From Malaciobacter mytili LMG 24559 (GTDB lineage: Bacteria; Campylobacterota; Campylobacteria; Campylobacterales; Arcobacteraceae): a stretch of DNA of 64,000 nt. Shown here in pieces: positions 44,183-54,148 of the stretch. The notes under the pieces were generated by a model, which did not search any database, was not told the origin of the DNA, and saw only the letters and a list, made by a program, of their open reading frames with translations. A program made the translations under genes and the position numbers. The stretch lies in contig NZ_CP031219.1 in the NCBI RefSeq assembly GCF_003346775.1, positions 1,302,001 to 1,366,000 of the forward strand, read 5' to 3'. Positions within the stretch are counted from its first letter, which is position 1. Each line of letters begins with the position of its first letter.

Positions 44183-44929
44183 ATGAAAACATTTATTAAA
44201 AATAATAATTCTAAATTTGATGATTTTTTAATTAAAGAAAAACTTGCAATTGATCTATTAAAGGCTTCTTTAAAAGATGAAAAACTAAAAACTCCAAAAG
44301 TAGTAAGTGTAGATAATAATTATTTAGTTTTAGAAAATATTGAAAAAACACTGCCTACAAAAGAGCAAATGATTATTTTAGGAGAACAATTAGCTAAACT
44401 TCATCAAAATAAATATACTCAATATGGTTTTTTAGAAGATAATTATATAGGTTTATCTCTTCAAAAAAATGTACTTTGTGATAATTGGGGAGAATTCTTT
44501 TTTGAATATAGATTAAAAACTCAAAGTTCTTTTATAAAAAATTCAAAATTAAAAAAAGAGTTTTTGGAAATTTTAGATAATAATTCTTCTAAAATAAAAG
44601 AGTTATTAAATGACAATTGTTCTTATCCTACTTTAGTTCATGGAGATTTATGGAGTGGTAATGTACTTTTCTCAAAACAAAACATATATTTAATTGATCC
44701 AGCTGTTTATTTTGCTGATAGAGAAGTTGATATTGCAATGACACAACTTTTTGGTGGTTTTACAAGTGATTTTTATATGAGTTATCATCAGATAAATAAG
44801 TTAAGTGAAGATTTTGATAAAAAAGAGATTATTTACAATTTATATCACTATTTAAATCATTTTAATATTTTTGGTGATTCTTATTTAAGTGATTGCTTAG
44901 ATGGATTTAACTTTATAGATAAGTTGTAA
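44183..44929 (+). CDS. Fructosamine kinase-like phosphotransferase
   Basis: 248 aa of the fructosamine-3-kinase family. LVHGDLWSGNVLF is the catalytic loop and LIDPAVYFADREVDIAM the metal loop. Phosphorylates ketoamines from protein glycation, or related ribulosamines, so that they fall apart. No Shine-Dalgarno precedes the ATG at 44183; a TAATAT -10-like hexamer ends only 6 nt before it, so the message may be leaderless. Confidence 0.8.
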   Translation: MKTFIKNNNSKFDDFLIKEKLAIDLLKASLKDEKLKTPKVVSVDNNYLVLENIEKTLPTKEQMIILGEQLAKLHQNKYTQYGFLEDNYIGLSLQKNVLCDNWGEFFFEYRLKTQSSFIKNSKLKKEFLEILDNNSSKIKELLNDNCSYPTLVHGDLWSGNVLFSKQNIYLIDPAVYFADREVDIAMTQLFGGFTSDFYMSYHQINKLSEDFDKKEIIYNLYHYLNHFNIFGDSYLSDCLDGFNFIDKL

Positions 44930-44988
44930 TTTAAGGTTTTTATAATTAGTTTTAATTATGATATAAATATTAAAATAGGGAGTGTTTA

Positions 44989-45552
44989 ATGATTTTAGAT
45001 TATAAAGAAATTGATGATTTAAATAGATATAAGGTTATGTCAGATACTGTTGTACCAAGACCTATTGCTTGGATTGTTACAGAAGATAATGGAGTTATAA
45101 ATGCCGCTCCTTTTTCATATTTTATTCCTATTTCAAGTAATCCTGCAACCTTAATTGTTTCTATTGGGAAAAAAGATTCTGGGGAGCCTAAAGATACTTT
45201 AGCAAATATATTAAAACATAAAAAAGCAACTATTTGTTTTGTAAATAAAGATAATGTTGAAGAGGTAAAAAAGTGTTCAATTGCACTTGCCAAAGATGAA
45301 AGTGAAATTGATAAATTTGAAATTGAAGTTCAAAAGGTTTTAGAGGATTATCCTGCTATGGTAAGCTCTTCACAAACTGCACTTTTTTGTGAATTTTATG
45401 GAAAAATTGAACTTCCAGGAGAAACAACACCTATTATTTTAGAAATAAAAAAACAGTTTATTGAAGATAATAGATTAGATGAAAAATTTCATATTTATGT
45501 GGACAATGTAGGTAGATGTGGAGCTTATTTTAAAGCAATGGTAGATTTATAA
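44989..45552 (+). CDS. Flavin reductase-like protein
   Basis: 187 aa split-barrel FMN-binding protein: VVPRPIAWIVTEDNGVINAAPFS is the usual N-terminus, followed by DTLANILKHKKATICFVN. It reduces flavin with NAD(P)H or acts as an FMN-dependent oxidoreductase; substrate unknown. Ribosome binding site AGGGAG. Confidence 0.83.
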   Translation: MILDYKEIDDLNRYKVMSDTVVPRPIAWIVTEDNGVINAAPFSYFIPISSNPATLIVSIGKKDSGEPKDTLANILKHKKATICFVNKDNVEEVKKCSIALAKDESEIDKFEIEVQKVLEDYPAMVSSSQTALFCEFYGKIELPGETTPIILEIKKQFIEDNRLDEKFHIYVDNVGRCGAYFKAMVDL

Positions 45553-45554
45553 GA

Positions 45555-45577
45555 AGTAAGTAGAAATTCTACTTACT
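45555..45577. terminator. Bidirectional terminator palindrome
   Basis: 11-bp perfect inverted repeat (AGTAAGTAGAA / TTCTACTTACT) around one base, covering the end of fumC and the space after the flavin reductase. T-rich on the + strand. Confidence 0.7.
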
Positions 45578-46970
45578 CTTTTGGATATGTCATATCTTCA
45601 GGTTTAACATACTTATCAAACTCTTCATTTGATAATAAACCTAATTTAACTGCTTCTTCTTTTAGTGTTGTTGCATTTTTATGTGCAGTTTTTGCTATAA
45701 GTGCTGCATTTTCGTATCCAATATATGGATTTAAGGCAGTAACTAACATAAGAGAATCATTTAAATATTTTTTTATATTTTCTAAATTTGGTTCAATTCC
45801 TACGGCACATTTATCATTAAAAGCAATCATTGTATCACTTAATAGTTTTATTGATTGTAAAATATTATAAGCTATTACAGGCTTAAAAACATTTAATTCA
45901 AAGTTTCCTTGACTAGCACTAATACTAACAGTTGTATGATTTCCCATAACTTGAACTGCAACCATAGTCATAGCTTCACTTTGTGTAGGATTTACTTTTC
46001 CTGGCATTATTGAACTTCCTGGTTCATTTTCAGGAATATTAAGTTCCCCAATTCCACATCTAGGTCCAGAGGCTAACCATCTAATATCATTTGCAATTTT
46101 CATTAAGTTTGAAGCTAAAGCATTTAATGCCCCACTTAAAAAAACTTCACCATCATGGGAAGTTAAAGCATGAAATTTATTTGGATGGGAAATAAAGTTA
46201 TAAGAAGTCTTTGTTTGCTCATTTAAAACTTCACAAACCATTTGAGAAAACTTTGGATGGGAATTAAGTCCTGTTCCAACCGCAGTTCCTCCAATAGCAA
46301 GTTCAACAAGATATTTTATACTATCTTCTACTTGTGCTTGTGCTTTTTCTAGCATATTTACATAGGCACTTAACTCTTGTCCTAAAGTTAAAGGTGTTGC
46401 ATCTTGTAGATGAGTTCTTCCAATTTTTACAATATCTTTAAACTCTTCAGATTTTCTTATAAAAGTATCTTTTAAAAGTTTTATTGCTGGAAATAGTTGT
46501 TTTTGTAATTCTAAAACAAAAGCAATTCTCATTGCAGTAGGGTAGGTGTCATTTGAACTTTGACCTTTATTTACATCATCATTTGGATGTACAAGTTTTC
46601 TAATTCTAAAGTCTTCTCCTAAAATCTCAGTAGCTCTTGAAGCAACTACTTCATTTATATTCATATTTGATTGTGTTCCACTTCCTGTTTGCCAAACAAC
46701 TAAAGGAAAGTTTCCATCAAGTTTCCCCTCACAAACTTCATCACAAGCTTGAATTATAGCCATAGTTTTATTTTCATCAAGTCTATTTAATCTATTGTTT
46801 ACTACGGCACAAGCTTTTTTTAAATAAGCAAATCCCTCAATAATCTCTTTAGGCATTGTTTCATTACCAATAGGAAAATTTTCAATGCTTCTTTGAGTCT
46901 GTGCTCCCCAATATTTATCATTTGGTACTTGCATCTCTCCCATTGTATCTTTTTCTATTCTATATTCCAT
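45573..46970 (-). CDS. fumC: Class II fumarate hydratase
   Basis: 465 aa, iron-free homotetrameric fumarase of the aspartase/fumarase superfamily. [16 protein letters not shown] is the signature and catalytic serine loop; TGLNSHP and SGPRCGIGE are also present. The start at 46970 (MEYRIEKD) has AAGGAGAGGATT; 12 upstream codons lack a ribosome binding site. Interconverts fumarate and malate in the TCA cycle. A class I fumarase is encoded 1 kb away, so the cell has both classes. Confidence 0.95.
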   Translation of the reverse strand: MEYRIEKDTMGEMQVPNDKYWGAQTQRSIENFPIGNETMPKEIIEGFAYLKKACAVVNNRLNRLDENKTMAIIQACDEVCEGKLDGNFPLVVWQTGSGTQSNMNINEVVASRATEILGEDFRIRKLVHPNDDVNKGQSSNDTYPTAMRIAFVLELQKQLFPAIKLLKDTFIRKSEEFKDIVKIGRTHLQDATPLTLGQELSAYVNMLEKAQAQVEDSIKYLVELAIGGTAVGTGLNSHPKFSQMVCEVLNEQTKTSYNFISHPNKFHALTSHDGEVFLSGALNALASNLMKIANDIRWLASGPRCGIGELNIPENEPGSSIMPGKVNPTQSEAMTMVAVQVMGNHTTVSISASQGNFELNVFKPVIAYNILQSIKLLSDTMIAFNDKCAVGIEPNLENIKKYLNDSLMLVTALNPYIGYENAALIAKTAHKNATTLKEEAVKLGLLSNEEFDKYVKPEDMTYPKE

Positions 46971-47038
46971 AATCCTCTCCTTTATGTTTGCCTGATTATA
47001 ACACAAAAAAGTGGATTATGAGAATGAATATCAAAAAT

Positions 47039-47875
47039 TTATTCAACAATTTGATGAAGTTTTGAACATTGTCCTAAGTATAAATCAACCCCACTCATAT
47101 CATTCATAATATCTTGAAAACTATGAATATGTGCATTATAAACATATACAAAAATCTCATCCCCCTTTTTTAAATAGTTATGTTTCCCAAATTCAGTATA
47201 GGCTGTTGCACCTGCTGCTATTAGCATTCCTTTTGCTTTATTTGCATTTTTTAAAAAGGGTTTTAACTCTTCTAAAGGTCCACAATCTTCTTGGGTATTA
47301 AATTTATCAATCATCCATGTTTTTAATTGATTAAAAAAGTAACTATATGATTTCACAGCAGAAATTGTTCCATAATCATAAACTATTCCATCTCTTTTTA
47401 TAAAAGAGGCAATATGAAATTTATTTAAAATTGAATCTTTTTCATCAAAACTATTAATTTGGATTAATTCTTGTGAAATACCTTTTGTTTTTGTTCCCCA
47501 ATTTTTCTTTGTACTTAATTTTTTCCCATCATTTACTCTAATTGAGCAATCATTAAAAGCACTAAAATATTTAGGAATAATATCTACTACTTTTTCATTT
47601 TCATATATAAAATCACAAATTAAAGCTACTTCTGCTTCAATTTGAAGATTTTGATCCTCTTTTCCATGTGTTAAAATTGTATCATCACAAATAGGGTATG
47701 TCCCTAAAAAGCTTTCATAATCTTTTATATAAAATGGAAAGATACCTTTTGGTGCATTTTTTTCTTCTGTTTTAATTACAGAAAACTCATCTGCTTCTCC
47801 TGCTTCTCCTAAATGATTTGCAAAATTCCCTGCAACTGCAAATCCTAAATAATCTTTTAAATCTTCTAATATCAT
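47039..47875 (-). CDS. DUF5718 / FAH-like protein
   Basis: 278 aa. IEAEVALICDFIY and KNWGTKTKGIS have the look of the metal-binding and lid segments of the fumarylacetoacetate hydrolase fold; NCEV-type residues are partly replaced. I believe this is the DUF5718 family of Campylobacterota, without known function. It lies between two fumarase genes on the same strand (68 nt before fumC), which hints at a role with dicarboxylates, but the 132-bp gap with a terminator separates it from the class I fumarase operon. Confidence 0.6.
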   Translation of the reverse strand: MILEDLKDYLGFAVAGNFANHLGEAGEADEFSVIKTEEKNAPKGIFPFYIKDYESFLGTYPICDDTILTHGKEDQNLQIEAEVALICDFIYENEKVVDIIPKYFSAFNDCSIRVNDGKKLSTKKNWGTKTKGISQELIQINSFDEKDSILNKFHIASFIKRDGIVYDYGTISAVKSYSYFFNQLKTWMIDKFNTQEDCGPLEELKPFLKNANKAKGMLIAAGATAYTEFGKHNYLKKGDEIFVYVYNAHIHSFQDIMNDMSGVDLYLGQCSKLHQIVE

Positions 47876-47981
47876 AACAATTCCCTAATAATTTAATAAG
47901 TCTTTTTTTTAACATAGTGTAATTAATAATTTTTTGATTGTTTTTGTAAGTGAGGGTGTAAAAGGATAAAAATGTAAGTAA

Positions 47982-48009
47982 AATTACAAAGGCTTAAGCC
48001 TTTGTAATT
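47982..48009 (-). terminator. Terminator of the mesaconate-type operon
   Basis: 28-bp perfect palindrome (AATTACAAAGGCTT / AAGCCTTTGTAATT), overlapping the stop codon of the class I fumarase, then TTTTACTTAC on the minus strand. This is the boundary of the operon. Confidence 0.8.
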
Positions 48010-49498
48010 AGATAGTTCTCCATTTTTGTGGTCCAGTTGTATGAATAGATACACCCTCAGTATCGACCGCGACTGTTACTGGCATATCTTTAACTTCAAA
48101 TTCATAAATAGCTTCCATTCCTAATTCTTCAAATGCTACTACTTTTGCATCTTTAATAGATTGAGAGATAAGGTAAGCTGCACCACCTGTTGCAATTAGG
48201 TAAATTGATTTATATTCTTTAATTAAATCAATAGTTGGTTGCTTTCTTTCTGCTTTACCAATCATACCTAAAATACCAATCTCCATCATATCTTTAGTAA
48301 ATTTATCCATTCTTGTAGAAGTTGTAGGTCCAGCAGGTCCAACTACTTCATCTCTAACTGGATCAACAGGTCCAACATAATAAATAAATCTATCTTTTAA
48401 CTCTAAATTATTTGGTAGAGCTTTTCCTGCATTTTTATACTCAACAATTTTTTTATGAGCTGCATCTCTTGCTGTTAAAATTTTTCCAGATAAAAGTAAT
48501 GTATCTCCTGATTTAAACTGAGATAAATTCTCTTTTGTTAATTCTTCAATATTTACTCTTTTTACACTATCCATTGGAATTTCTAAATCTGGCCAAATAT
48601 CTAAAGATGGTTTTTCAAATTTAGCAGCTCCATTTCCATCTAATTCAAAATGAATATGTCTTGTTGCAGCACAGTTTGGAATCATTGCAACTGGCAATGA
48701 AGCAGCATGACATGGATAATCTAAGATTTTAACATCTAAAACAGTTGTAAGACCACCAAGACCTTGTGCTCCTGTTCCAATTTTATTAATATCTTCATAT
48801 AATCTTAATCTTAACTCTTCAATGGCATTTTTAGGACCTCTTGCTTTTAGTTCATGAATATCAACATGTTCCATTAAAGACTCTTTTGCTAAAAGCATAG
48901 CTTTTTCTGGATTTCCACCAATTCCAATTCCTAAAATACCAGGAGGACACCATCCTGCACCCATTTGTCTTACATTGTCCATAACCCAATCATAAATTGA
49001 ATCAGATGGATTTAATACAGCAAATTTAGATTTATTTTCACTACCACCACCTTTAGCAGCAACAGTAATTTCAATCTTATCTGAGTTATCAACACTATAG
49101 TGAATAACTGCTGGAGTATTATTTTTTGTATTTTTTCTCTCACCTGCTGGGTCACTTACAACAGAATATCTTAAAGTATTATCTGGGTCAGTATAACCTT
49201 TAGCTACACCTTCATTTAATACTTCTTCTAACTCTTTTGATAATTCAAGTTTTGCATTTAAACCAACTTTGATAAAAATATTTACAGAACCTGTATCCTG
49301 ACATAGGGGTCTATGACCCATTGCACACATTTTTGAGTTGATTAGAATTTGAGCAATGGCATTTTTAGCTGCCCCTGATTGCTCTTTTTCGTATGCCTCA
49401 ACCATTCCTTGAACAAAATCTTCTGGATGATAATACGAGATATATTGACATGCACCTGCGATGCTGTCGATAATATCTTGCTCTTTAATAACGCTCAT
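48008..49498 (-). CDS. Class I fumarate hydratase, candidate mesaconase
   Basis: 496 aa, alpha (1-285) and beta (300-496) parts fused. Three cluster cysteines are visible: Cys66 in RPLCQDTG, one in GAGWCPPGILG and one in IPNCAATRH. VGPAGPTTSTRMDKF is the substrate loop of the beta part. Class I enzymes hydrate fumarate, and several (E. coli FumD, a Burkholderia enzyme) act on mesaconate to give citramalate. It ends a five-gene operon with Mch and CitE-like lyases, which favours mesaconase activity; fumC nearby could serve the TCA cycle. The Fe-S cluster would be oxygen-sensitive. Confidence 0.88.
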   Translation of the reverse strand: MSVIKEQDIIDSIAGACQYISYYHPEDFVQGMVEAYEKEQSGAAKNAIAQILINSKMCAMGHRPLCQDTGSVNIFIKVGLNAKLELSKELEEVLNEGVAKGYTDPDNTLRYSVVSDPAGERKNTKNNTPAVIHYSVDNSDKIEITVAAKGGGSENKSKFAVLNPSDSIYDWVMDNVRQMGAGWCPPGILGIGIGGNPEKAMLLAKESLMEHVDIHELKARGPKNAIEELRLRLYEDINKIGTGAQGLGGLTTVLDVKILDYPCHAASLPVAMIPNCAATRHIHFELDGNGAAKFEKPSLDIWPDLEIPMDSVKRVNIEELTKENLSQFKSGDTLLLSGKILTARDAAHKKIVEYKNAGKALPNNLELKDRFIYYVGPVDPVRDEVVGPAGPTTSTRMDKFTKDMMEIGILGMIGKAERKQPTIDLIKEYKSIYLIATGGAAYLISQSIKDAKVVAFEELGMEAIYEFEVKDMPVTVAVDTEGVSIHTTGPQKWRTI

Positions 49499-49542
49499 TC
49501 TTTTCCTTTTACTTACGAAGTGACATTATTATACAAACTTAT

Positions 49543-50526
49543 TTATGAAAAAAATCTTTTTACAACTTCATCTTGTAATTTTTGTCCAGAGAAGTGTGAT
49601 CTTTGCACAAGTTCCCAAAAATATCTGTATGTAGCTCTATCATGTAACTCACCATCATACTGTATTGGTCCCCACTCAGCATCTTGTGCTTTTATTAAAA
49701 TATTTTGTGCATCTTCAAGCTCAGTAAAGTCTGGTTTCATAGCATCTACAATAGCCTGAATTTGTGTTGGATAAATTGACCACATTCTCATAAATCCAAA
49801 CTCATTTCTTGCTCTTTCTGCATCTTTATATGTTTGATAAGGATTTTTTAAATCAAGTGTTACATTATGACAAGGTATAACATGATTTTGAATTGCTGCT
49901 TGACAAACTCTAGCTTTTGCTGCACCAATTAATCTATGGTCAAATTGACCTGGACTTCTCATATTAATTGCAGGAATTGCTCCTTGGTATCCAGAAACAA
50001 AATCCATTAATCCAAAATCTAATACTTGTAACCAAGGTAATGTTGCAATTTTTTCAACATCATTTAATGCCCCATGAGTTTCAATTAAAACGTGAATTGG
50101 GATCTCTTTGCTTATTCCAGCTTCTTTACATTTTGCTTGAATATACTCAATTTGTGTTTTTGCATCTTCATAACAAGTAGATTTTGGTAATGTAATATAT
50201 GCTAATTTTTCTCCTGCTCCTGGTACTAAAATATCAACATCTTGTCTCCAATCAGCATGAGAATGGTCATGAATTCTAACTCCAGCCATAGAGTATGGAT
50301 TAGCATCTGAATTAACTACTCTTACTATCATATTTGCATGTTCAACTTCTTTTCCAGTCTCTGCTCCATCTTCGCAGTCACAAGTAATATCAAAAACTGG
50401 TCCTAATTTTTTTTGCATTTCAAAAGCTTTTAAAATTAGTTTTTCACTTCCTGCAAAGTGCTCACAAGAAGGTATAACTGGTAAAGATTTTCCTGATTCA
50501 AATAGTGCTTCATTTGGATGTGTCAT
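49543..50526 (-). CDS. HpcH/HpaI-CitE-type CoA-ester lyase (short form)
   Basis: 327 aa TIM-barrel lyase. It retains the expected motifs: DITCDCEDGAETGKE, an Arg in GVRIHDHSH, the metal Glu in HVLIETHGAL and the metal Asp in FGLMDFVSGYQG. MRMWSIYPTQIQAIVDA is the C-terminal region seen in malyl-/citramalyl-CoA lyases of Proteobacteria. Likely cleaves beta-methylmalyl-CoA or citramalyl-CoA (or malyl-CoA). Sits 24 nt after mch and 44 nt before the fumarase. Confidence 0.82.
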   Translation of the reverse strand: MTHPNEALFESGKSLPVIPSCEHFAGSEKLILKAFEMQKKLGPVFDITCDCEDGAETGKEVEHANMIVRVVNSDANPYSMAGVRIHDHSHADWRQDVDILVPGAGEKLAYITLPKSTCYEDAKTQIEYIQAKCKEAGISKEIPIHVLIETHGALNDVEKIATLPWLQVLDFGLMDFVSGYQGAIPAINMRSPGQFDHRLIGAAKARVCQAAIQNHVIPCHNVTLDLKNPYQTYKDAERARNEFGFMRMWSIYPTQIQAIVDAMKPDFTELEDAQNILIKAQDAEWGPIQYDGELHDRATYRYFWELVQRSHFSGQKLQDEVVKRFFS

Positions 50527-50550
50527 AATATTTTCCTCTCTTTATAATTA

Positions 50551-51603
50551 TTATTTTTGTTTTTTTGGAATAACTACTGTGTAGTCTAAATCTAATACAA
50601 CTTCTTTTAAATATTTTCCATTTTCATCAAAAGTTGTTTCAATTTCTTCAGGTCTTTTATTTTTTAACCCAACAGTTCTTAATCTTAATAATCCTAAATC
50701 TTCTCTTTCATGATTAATAGTCTCTATTACTTCTGTAAAAGCATAGATTGTATCTCCTGCAAATGTTGGATTTGCGTGAGCTCCACTATTAATAGAGTAA
50801 ATCCATTGTGCATTTTGTAATCCATTAAAAGAAATACTTCTTGCAATAGAAATTACATGTCCTCCATACATAAGTCTTTGTTGCATTGGAGTGCTTTTCA
50901 TCATAAAATCATCAAAATGAACTTTTGCGTTATTTTGATAAAGTTTAGTTGCTAAAGTATGGTCACTATCATCAATAGTAATACCCTCTGCATGGTTTAA
51001 TCTTTCTCCTGCAATATAATCTTCAAAAAAATATTTTCCACCAGTAGCATCAATATTTATATTTGATAAAAATGGTATATTAATCTCTTTTGCAATTGGT
51101 TGAACTTTTGCAAAAGTTGGAACTTGATTTATTCCTGATGTTTCATTATGATTCTTTTTATGTACCATAACCCATCTTTTTAGGTTTAATACTTCTTCAT
51201 TATTTTGGTTATAACCAATTGAATGTACATAAACAACACCACTTTTCCCATTTGAGTTCTCTTTTAACCCAATTACTTCAGTTTCTAGTCTTACAGTATC
51301 TCCTGTAAATACAGGGTTTGGAAAAGAAACTTCTGCATATCCTAAATTTGCAATTGCATTTAAAGAAATATCTTGAACTGATTTTCCAAATGTTAAGTGA
51401 AACATTAGTAAATCATCAAGAGGTTTCTTTTTATAACCCATCTCTTGAGCTAAAATATCAGATGAATGTAAAGCAAATCTACTTCCTGTTAGGGCGATGT
51501 AAAAAGATACATCCCCATCTGTAATTGTTCTTGGAAGTGGATGAACTATTTTTTGTCCGATTGTAAAATCTTCAAAAAAGTTTCCTAAATTAATTTTAGA
51601 CAA
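50551..51603 (-). CDS. mch: Mesaconyl-CoA hydratase / beta-methylmalyl-CoA dehydratase
   Basis: 350 aa double-hotdog MaoC-type enzyme. NLGYAEVSFPNPVFTGDT, GLKENSNGKSGVVYVH, LATKLYQNNAKVHFD and YGGHVISIARSISFNGLQNA follow the known Mch proteins closely. It adds water to mesaconyl-C1-CoA to give beta-methylmalyl-CoA. The start is TTG at 51603 with AAGGAGG five bases upstream. An earlier in-frame TTG (51624) would overlap the ligase gene and has no ribosome binding site. Gap to the ligase fusion is 10 nt. Confidence 0.87.
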   Translation of the reverse strand: MSKINLGNFFEDFTIGQKIVHPLPRTITDGDVSFYIALTGSRFALHSSDILAQEMGYKKKPLDDLLMFHLTFGKSVQDISLNAIANLGYAEVSFPNPVFTGDTVRLETEVIGLKENSNGKSGVVYVHSIGYNQNNEEVLNLKRWVMVHKKNHNETSGINQVPTFAKVQPIAKEINIPFLSNINIDATGGKYFFEDYIAGERLNHAEGITIDDSDHTLATKLYQNNAKVHFDDFMMKSTPMQQRLMYGGHVISIARSISFNGLQNAQWIYSINSGAHANPTFAGDTIYAFTEVIETINHEREDLGLLRLRTVGLKNKRPEEIETTFDENGKYLKEVVLDLDYTVVIPKKQK

Positions 51604-51613
51604 AATAGCCTCC

Positions 51614-54133
51614 TTATTTACCAAATAGGTTTTGACCTAATGATTTATATGTTTCATAAAGAGCTATTTTCTTTTTAGCCCATTTAATTCTAGAACTATC
51701 AATTAATTTATTATTATAAATAATTACTTCTCTACCATCTTTTGCTGCTTCTTCATATTTAGCAATCATCTCTTCATAATCAGTTACTTCACTTTGTTTT
51801 GGAGTGAAAATATCATTGATATATTCAATTTGTACTGGATGAATTAGTGATTTACCATCAAATCCTAAGTTATATGCATCTTTAGTTGAGTCTTCACAAG
51901 CAAACTCATCATGTACATCATAATATGGTCCATCAATAACTATCTTACCATAGGCTTTTGCAGCAAGGGCAATTTGCGATAGATAGTTAAACATAGCTTT
52001 TGAACCTTTTTTAATATCAATTTGAAGTCTATTTGCTAGTTTATTTGAACCTGCAACTACAACTTCAACTCTAGAACTAGCACTACAAATATCTTGAATA
52101 TTTAAAACAGAAAGAGGTGTTTCAATCATAATCATTAAAGTTAAATTAGGATTAACTTCATCAATAATTCTAACTGCTTCTAAAACATCTTCTTTTGTCT
52201 CAATTTTAGAGAATAATAAACCATCAATTTCTATATCTCTTGCTAATTGTAAATCTTTTTGTAAATCTTCTGTTCCAAGGTTATTAATTCTTAAAACCCT
52301 TTCTGAATCACCGAATTTAGAACCTTCTTCTTTATAAAAAGTTCTTAAAACTTCTCTTCCTACATCTCTTTGCTCTTGTAAAATTGCTTCAAAATCAAAG
52401 ATTACAGTATCTGCTAAAACTGTTTTAGCTTTTTCTACATTATTTCTATTATAAGAAGGGATAAAAAGCATAGATCTTCTAGCTTTATATTCAGTTATCT
52501 CTTCTCCTTCTTCTTTTGCATGCTCTAAATCGTGAAGATTTTTTACTAATTGTTTTCTAAGAACTTTTCCATTTTTTGTTCTTGGATAATCTTTCATAGT
52601 AAAGATTCTCTTTGGAGCTTTATATTTTGCTAAGTTAGCTTGAGAAAATGTTAAAACTTCTTCTTCTTGCTCTTTTGTTAATTCATTATGACCAATTACA
52701 GCAATAGCCACTAAAGTCTTCTCTTTTTCTATTTCTAAACCAAAAGCAACACAATCAGCTACTAAAGGATGAGTTTTTACAACTCTTTCAATTTCATGTG
52801 GAGATACTCTAAATCCGAAAGTATTGATAATATCATCTTTTCTACCAATAAACCAAATATATCCATCTTTATCTTTTTTAGCATAATCTCCTGTGAAGAA
52901 ATATCCATCGTGTCTAGCTTTAGCTGTTTCATCTTCAAGTTGCCAATACTCTAAGAATAATCCTGGATCATCTTCTCCTATACAAATCATCCCTTCTTCT
53001 TCCACTCCAACTTCTTCTAAAGTTTCAGGATTAAGAAGTTTTACAATATGTCCTGGTTGAACAAATCCTGCACTTCCAGGTCTAATTGGATTATTAACAG
53101 AGTGAGAAATATAATAAGAACATTCACTCATTCCAATTGCTTCAAAAATATCTTGTTTAAATCTATCTCTCCATGCTTCAATCATCTCAGTAGATAGATG
53201 CTCTCCCGCACTCATACAATATCTTAAACTTGGACAATCATTTAATGTAAAATCAGTTTTTTGAATAATTTGTCTATAAATTGTTGGAACACCAATAAAT
53301 ATAGTACATTCATGTTTTTTAATTAAGTTAATCCAAGTAGAAGCATCATTTGCTCCTTCATAAGCAATAACTGTATGACCATTATATAATGGATCCATTA
53401 ATGCAGAACCTAATACATATGTCCAGTTAAACTTACCAGAGTGCATAATCCTATCATTCTTTTTAAAATTAAACCAATATTCAGTAGCAGGAGTTCTTCC
53501 AACTAATGATCTATGAGAATGTAAAACACCTTTTGGATACCCTGTAGTTCCTGATGTATAAACTAAATATGCAGGCTCACCTGATTTTGAGTTATAATGA
53601 TTTGGTGTTTTATCAGTATTTGCTAAAATATCATTTAAAGCATATACATTTATACCTTTTGGCTTTTTAAAACCTTCAATACTATCTGTTGCTGCAACAA
53701 TAATAGTTTTTAAATTATCTATATTTTCTAGATATGGAACTAAATTCTCATACATAGAAGCAGATAAAACAATGGCACTTGCTTGTGAATCTTCAGCAAG
53801 ATATTTAACTTCTGAACCACTTAAAAGTGTAGAAGTAGGAACAGCAATAATTCCAGCTTTAATTGCACCAAAAAATGAAATAGGGTAAGCTAAAGAGTTT
53901 TTTAAACATACTAAAACTCTATCTCTTGCTTCTAACCCAATACTAGTAAGGAAATTACAAATTTGGTCTGATTTCTCTGATAACTCTTTATAAGTTATTG
54001 TATCAGTTCCTAATTTATCATCTTCAATAATCATAGCAGTGTTGTTTTCATTTTCTGTTCCTAGATGAGCAGAAGTACAAGCAACACCAATATTTAAAAA
54101 TTCTGGTACTTCAATTTTAATTGTTGAACTCAT
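51614..54133 (-). CDS. Acyl-CoA ligase fused to a degenerate CitE-like domain
   Basis: 839 aa. Residues 1-545 form an AMP-forming ANL ligase (YTSGTTGYPKGVLHSHRS, TGDYAKKD, catalytic Lys in TKNGKVLRK), benzoate-CoA-ligase-like in outline. Residues 551-800 form a CitE/HpcH TIM barrel (ARRSMLFIPS, FDFEA at 579-583, MIMIETPLS with Glu671, DGKSLIHPVQI). The usual D-x-E-D is D-F-E-A and the metal Asp of the GxxDL loop is Lys698 (AGSNKLANRL), so the lyase half may be inactive or altered. The ligase presumably activates the entry acid of the operon. It is a single uninterrupted frame with normal codon use. Confidence 0.83.
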   Translation of the reverse strand: MSSTIKIEVPEFLNIGVACTSAHLGTENENNTAMIIEDDKLGTDTITYKELSEKSDQICNFLTSIGLEARDRVLVCLKNSLAYPISFFGAIKAGIIAVPTSTLLSGSEVKYLAEDSQASAIVLSASMYENLVPYLENIDNLKTIIVAATDSIEGFKKPKGINVYALNDILANTDKTPNHYNSKSGEPAYLVYTSGTTGYPKGVLHSHRSLVGRTPATEYWFNFKKNDRIMHSGKFNWTYVLGSALMDPLYNGHTVIAYEGANDASTWINLIKKHECTIFIGVPTIYRQIIQKTDFTLNDCPSLRYCMSAGEHLSTEMIEAWRDRFKQDIFEAIGMSECSYYISHSVNNPIRPGSAGFVQPGHIVKLLNPETLEEVGVEEEGMICIGEDDPGLFLEYWQLEDETAKARHDGYFFTGDYAKKDKDGYIWFIGRKDDIINTFGFRVSPHEIERVVKTHPLVADCVAFGLEIEKEKTLVAIAVIGHNELTKEQEEEVLTFSQANLAKYKAPKRIFTMKDYPRTKNGKVLRKQLVKNLHDLEHAKEEGEEITEYKARRSMLFIPSYNRNNVEKAKTVLADTVIFDFEAILQEQRDVGREVLRTFYKEEGSKFGDSERVLRINNLGTEDLQKDLQLARDIEIDGLLFSKIETKEDVLEAVRIIDEVNPNLTLMIMIETPLSVLNIQDICSASSRVEVVVAGSNKLANRLQIDIKKGSKAMFNYLSQIALAAKAYGKIVIDGPYYDVHDEFACEDSTKDAYNLGFDGKSLIHPVQIEYINDIFTPKQSEVTDYEEMIAKYEEAAKDGREVIIYNNKLIDSSRIKWAKKKIALYETYKSLGQNLFGK

Positions 54134-54148
54134 AATATTAACTCCTTA

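Noticed and set aside
51604-51624. Start of mch at TTG 51624
   Set aside because: It would overlap the ligase gene and lacks a ribosome binding site; TTG at 51603 has AAGGAGG five bases away.
51614-54133. Ligase-CitE fusion as an assembly or frameshift artefact
   Set aside because: One continuous frame with the expected linker and full-length domains on both sides, and separate start and stop signals only at the ends.
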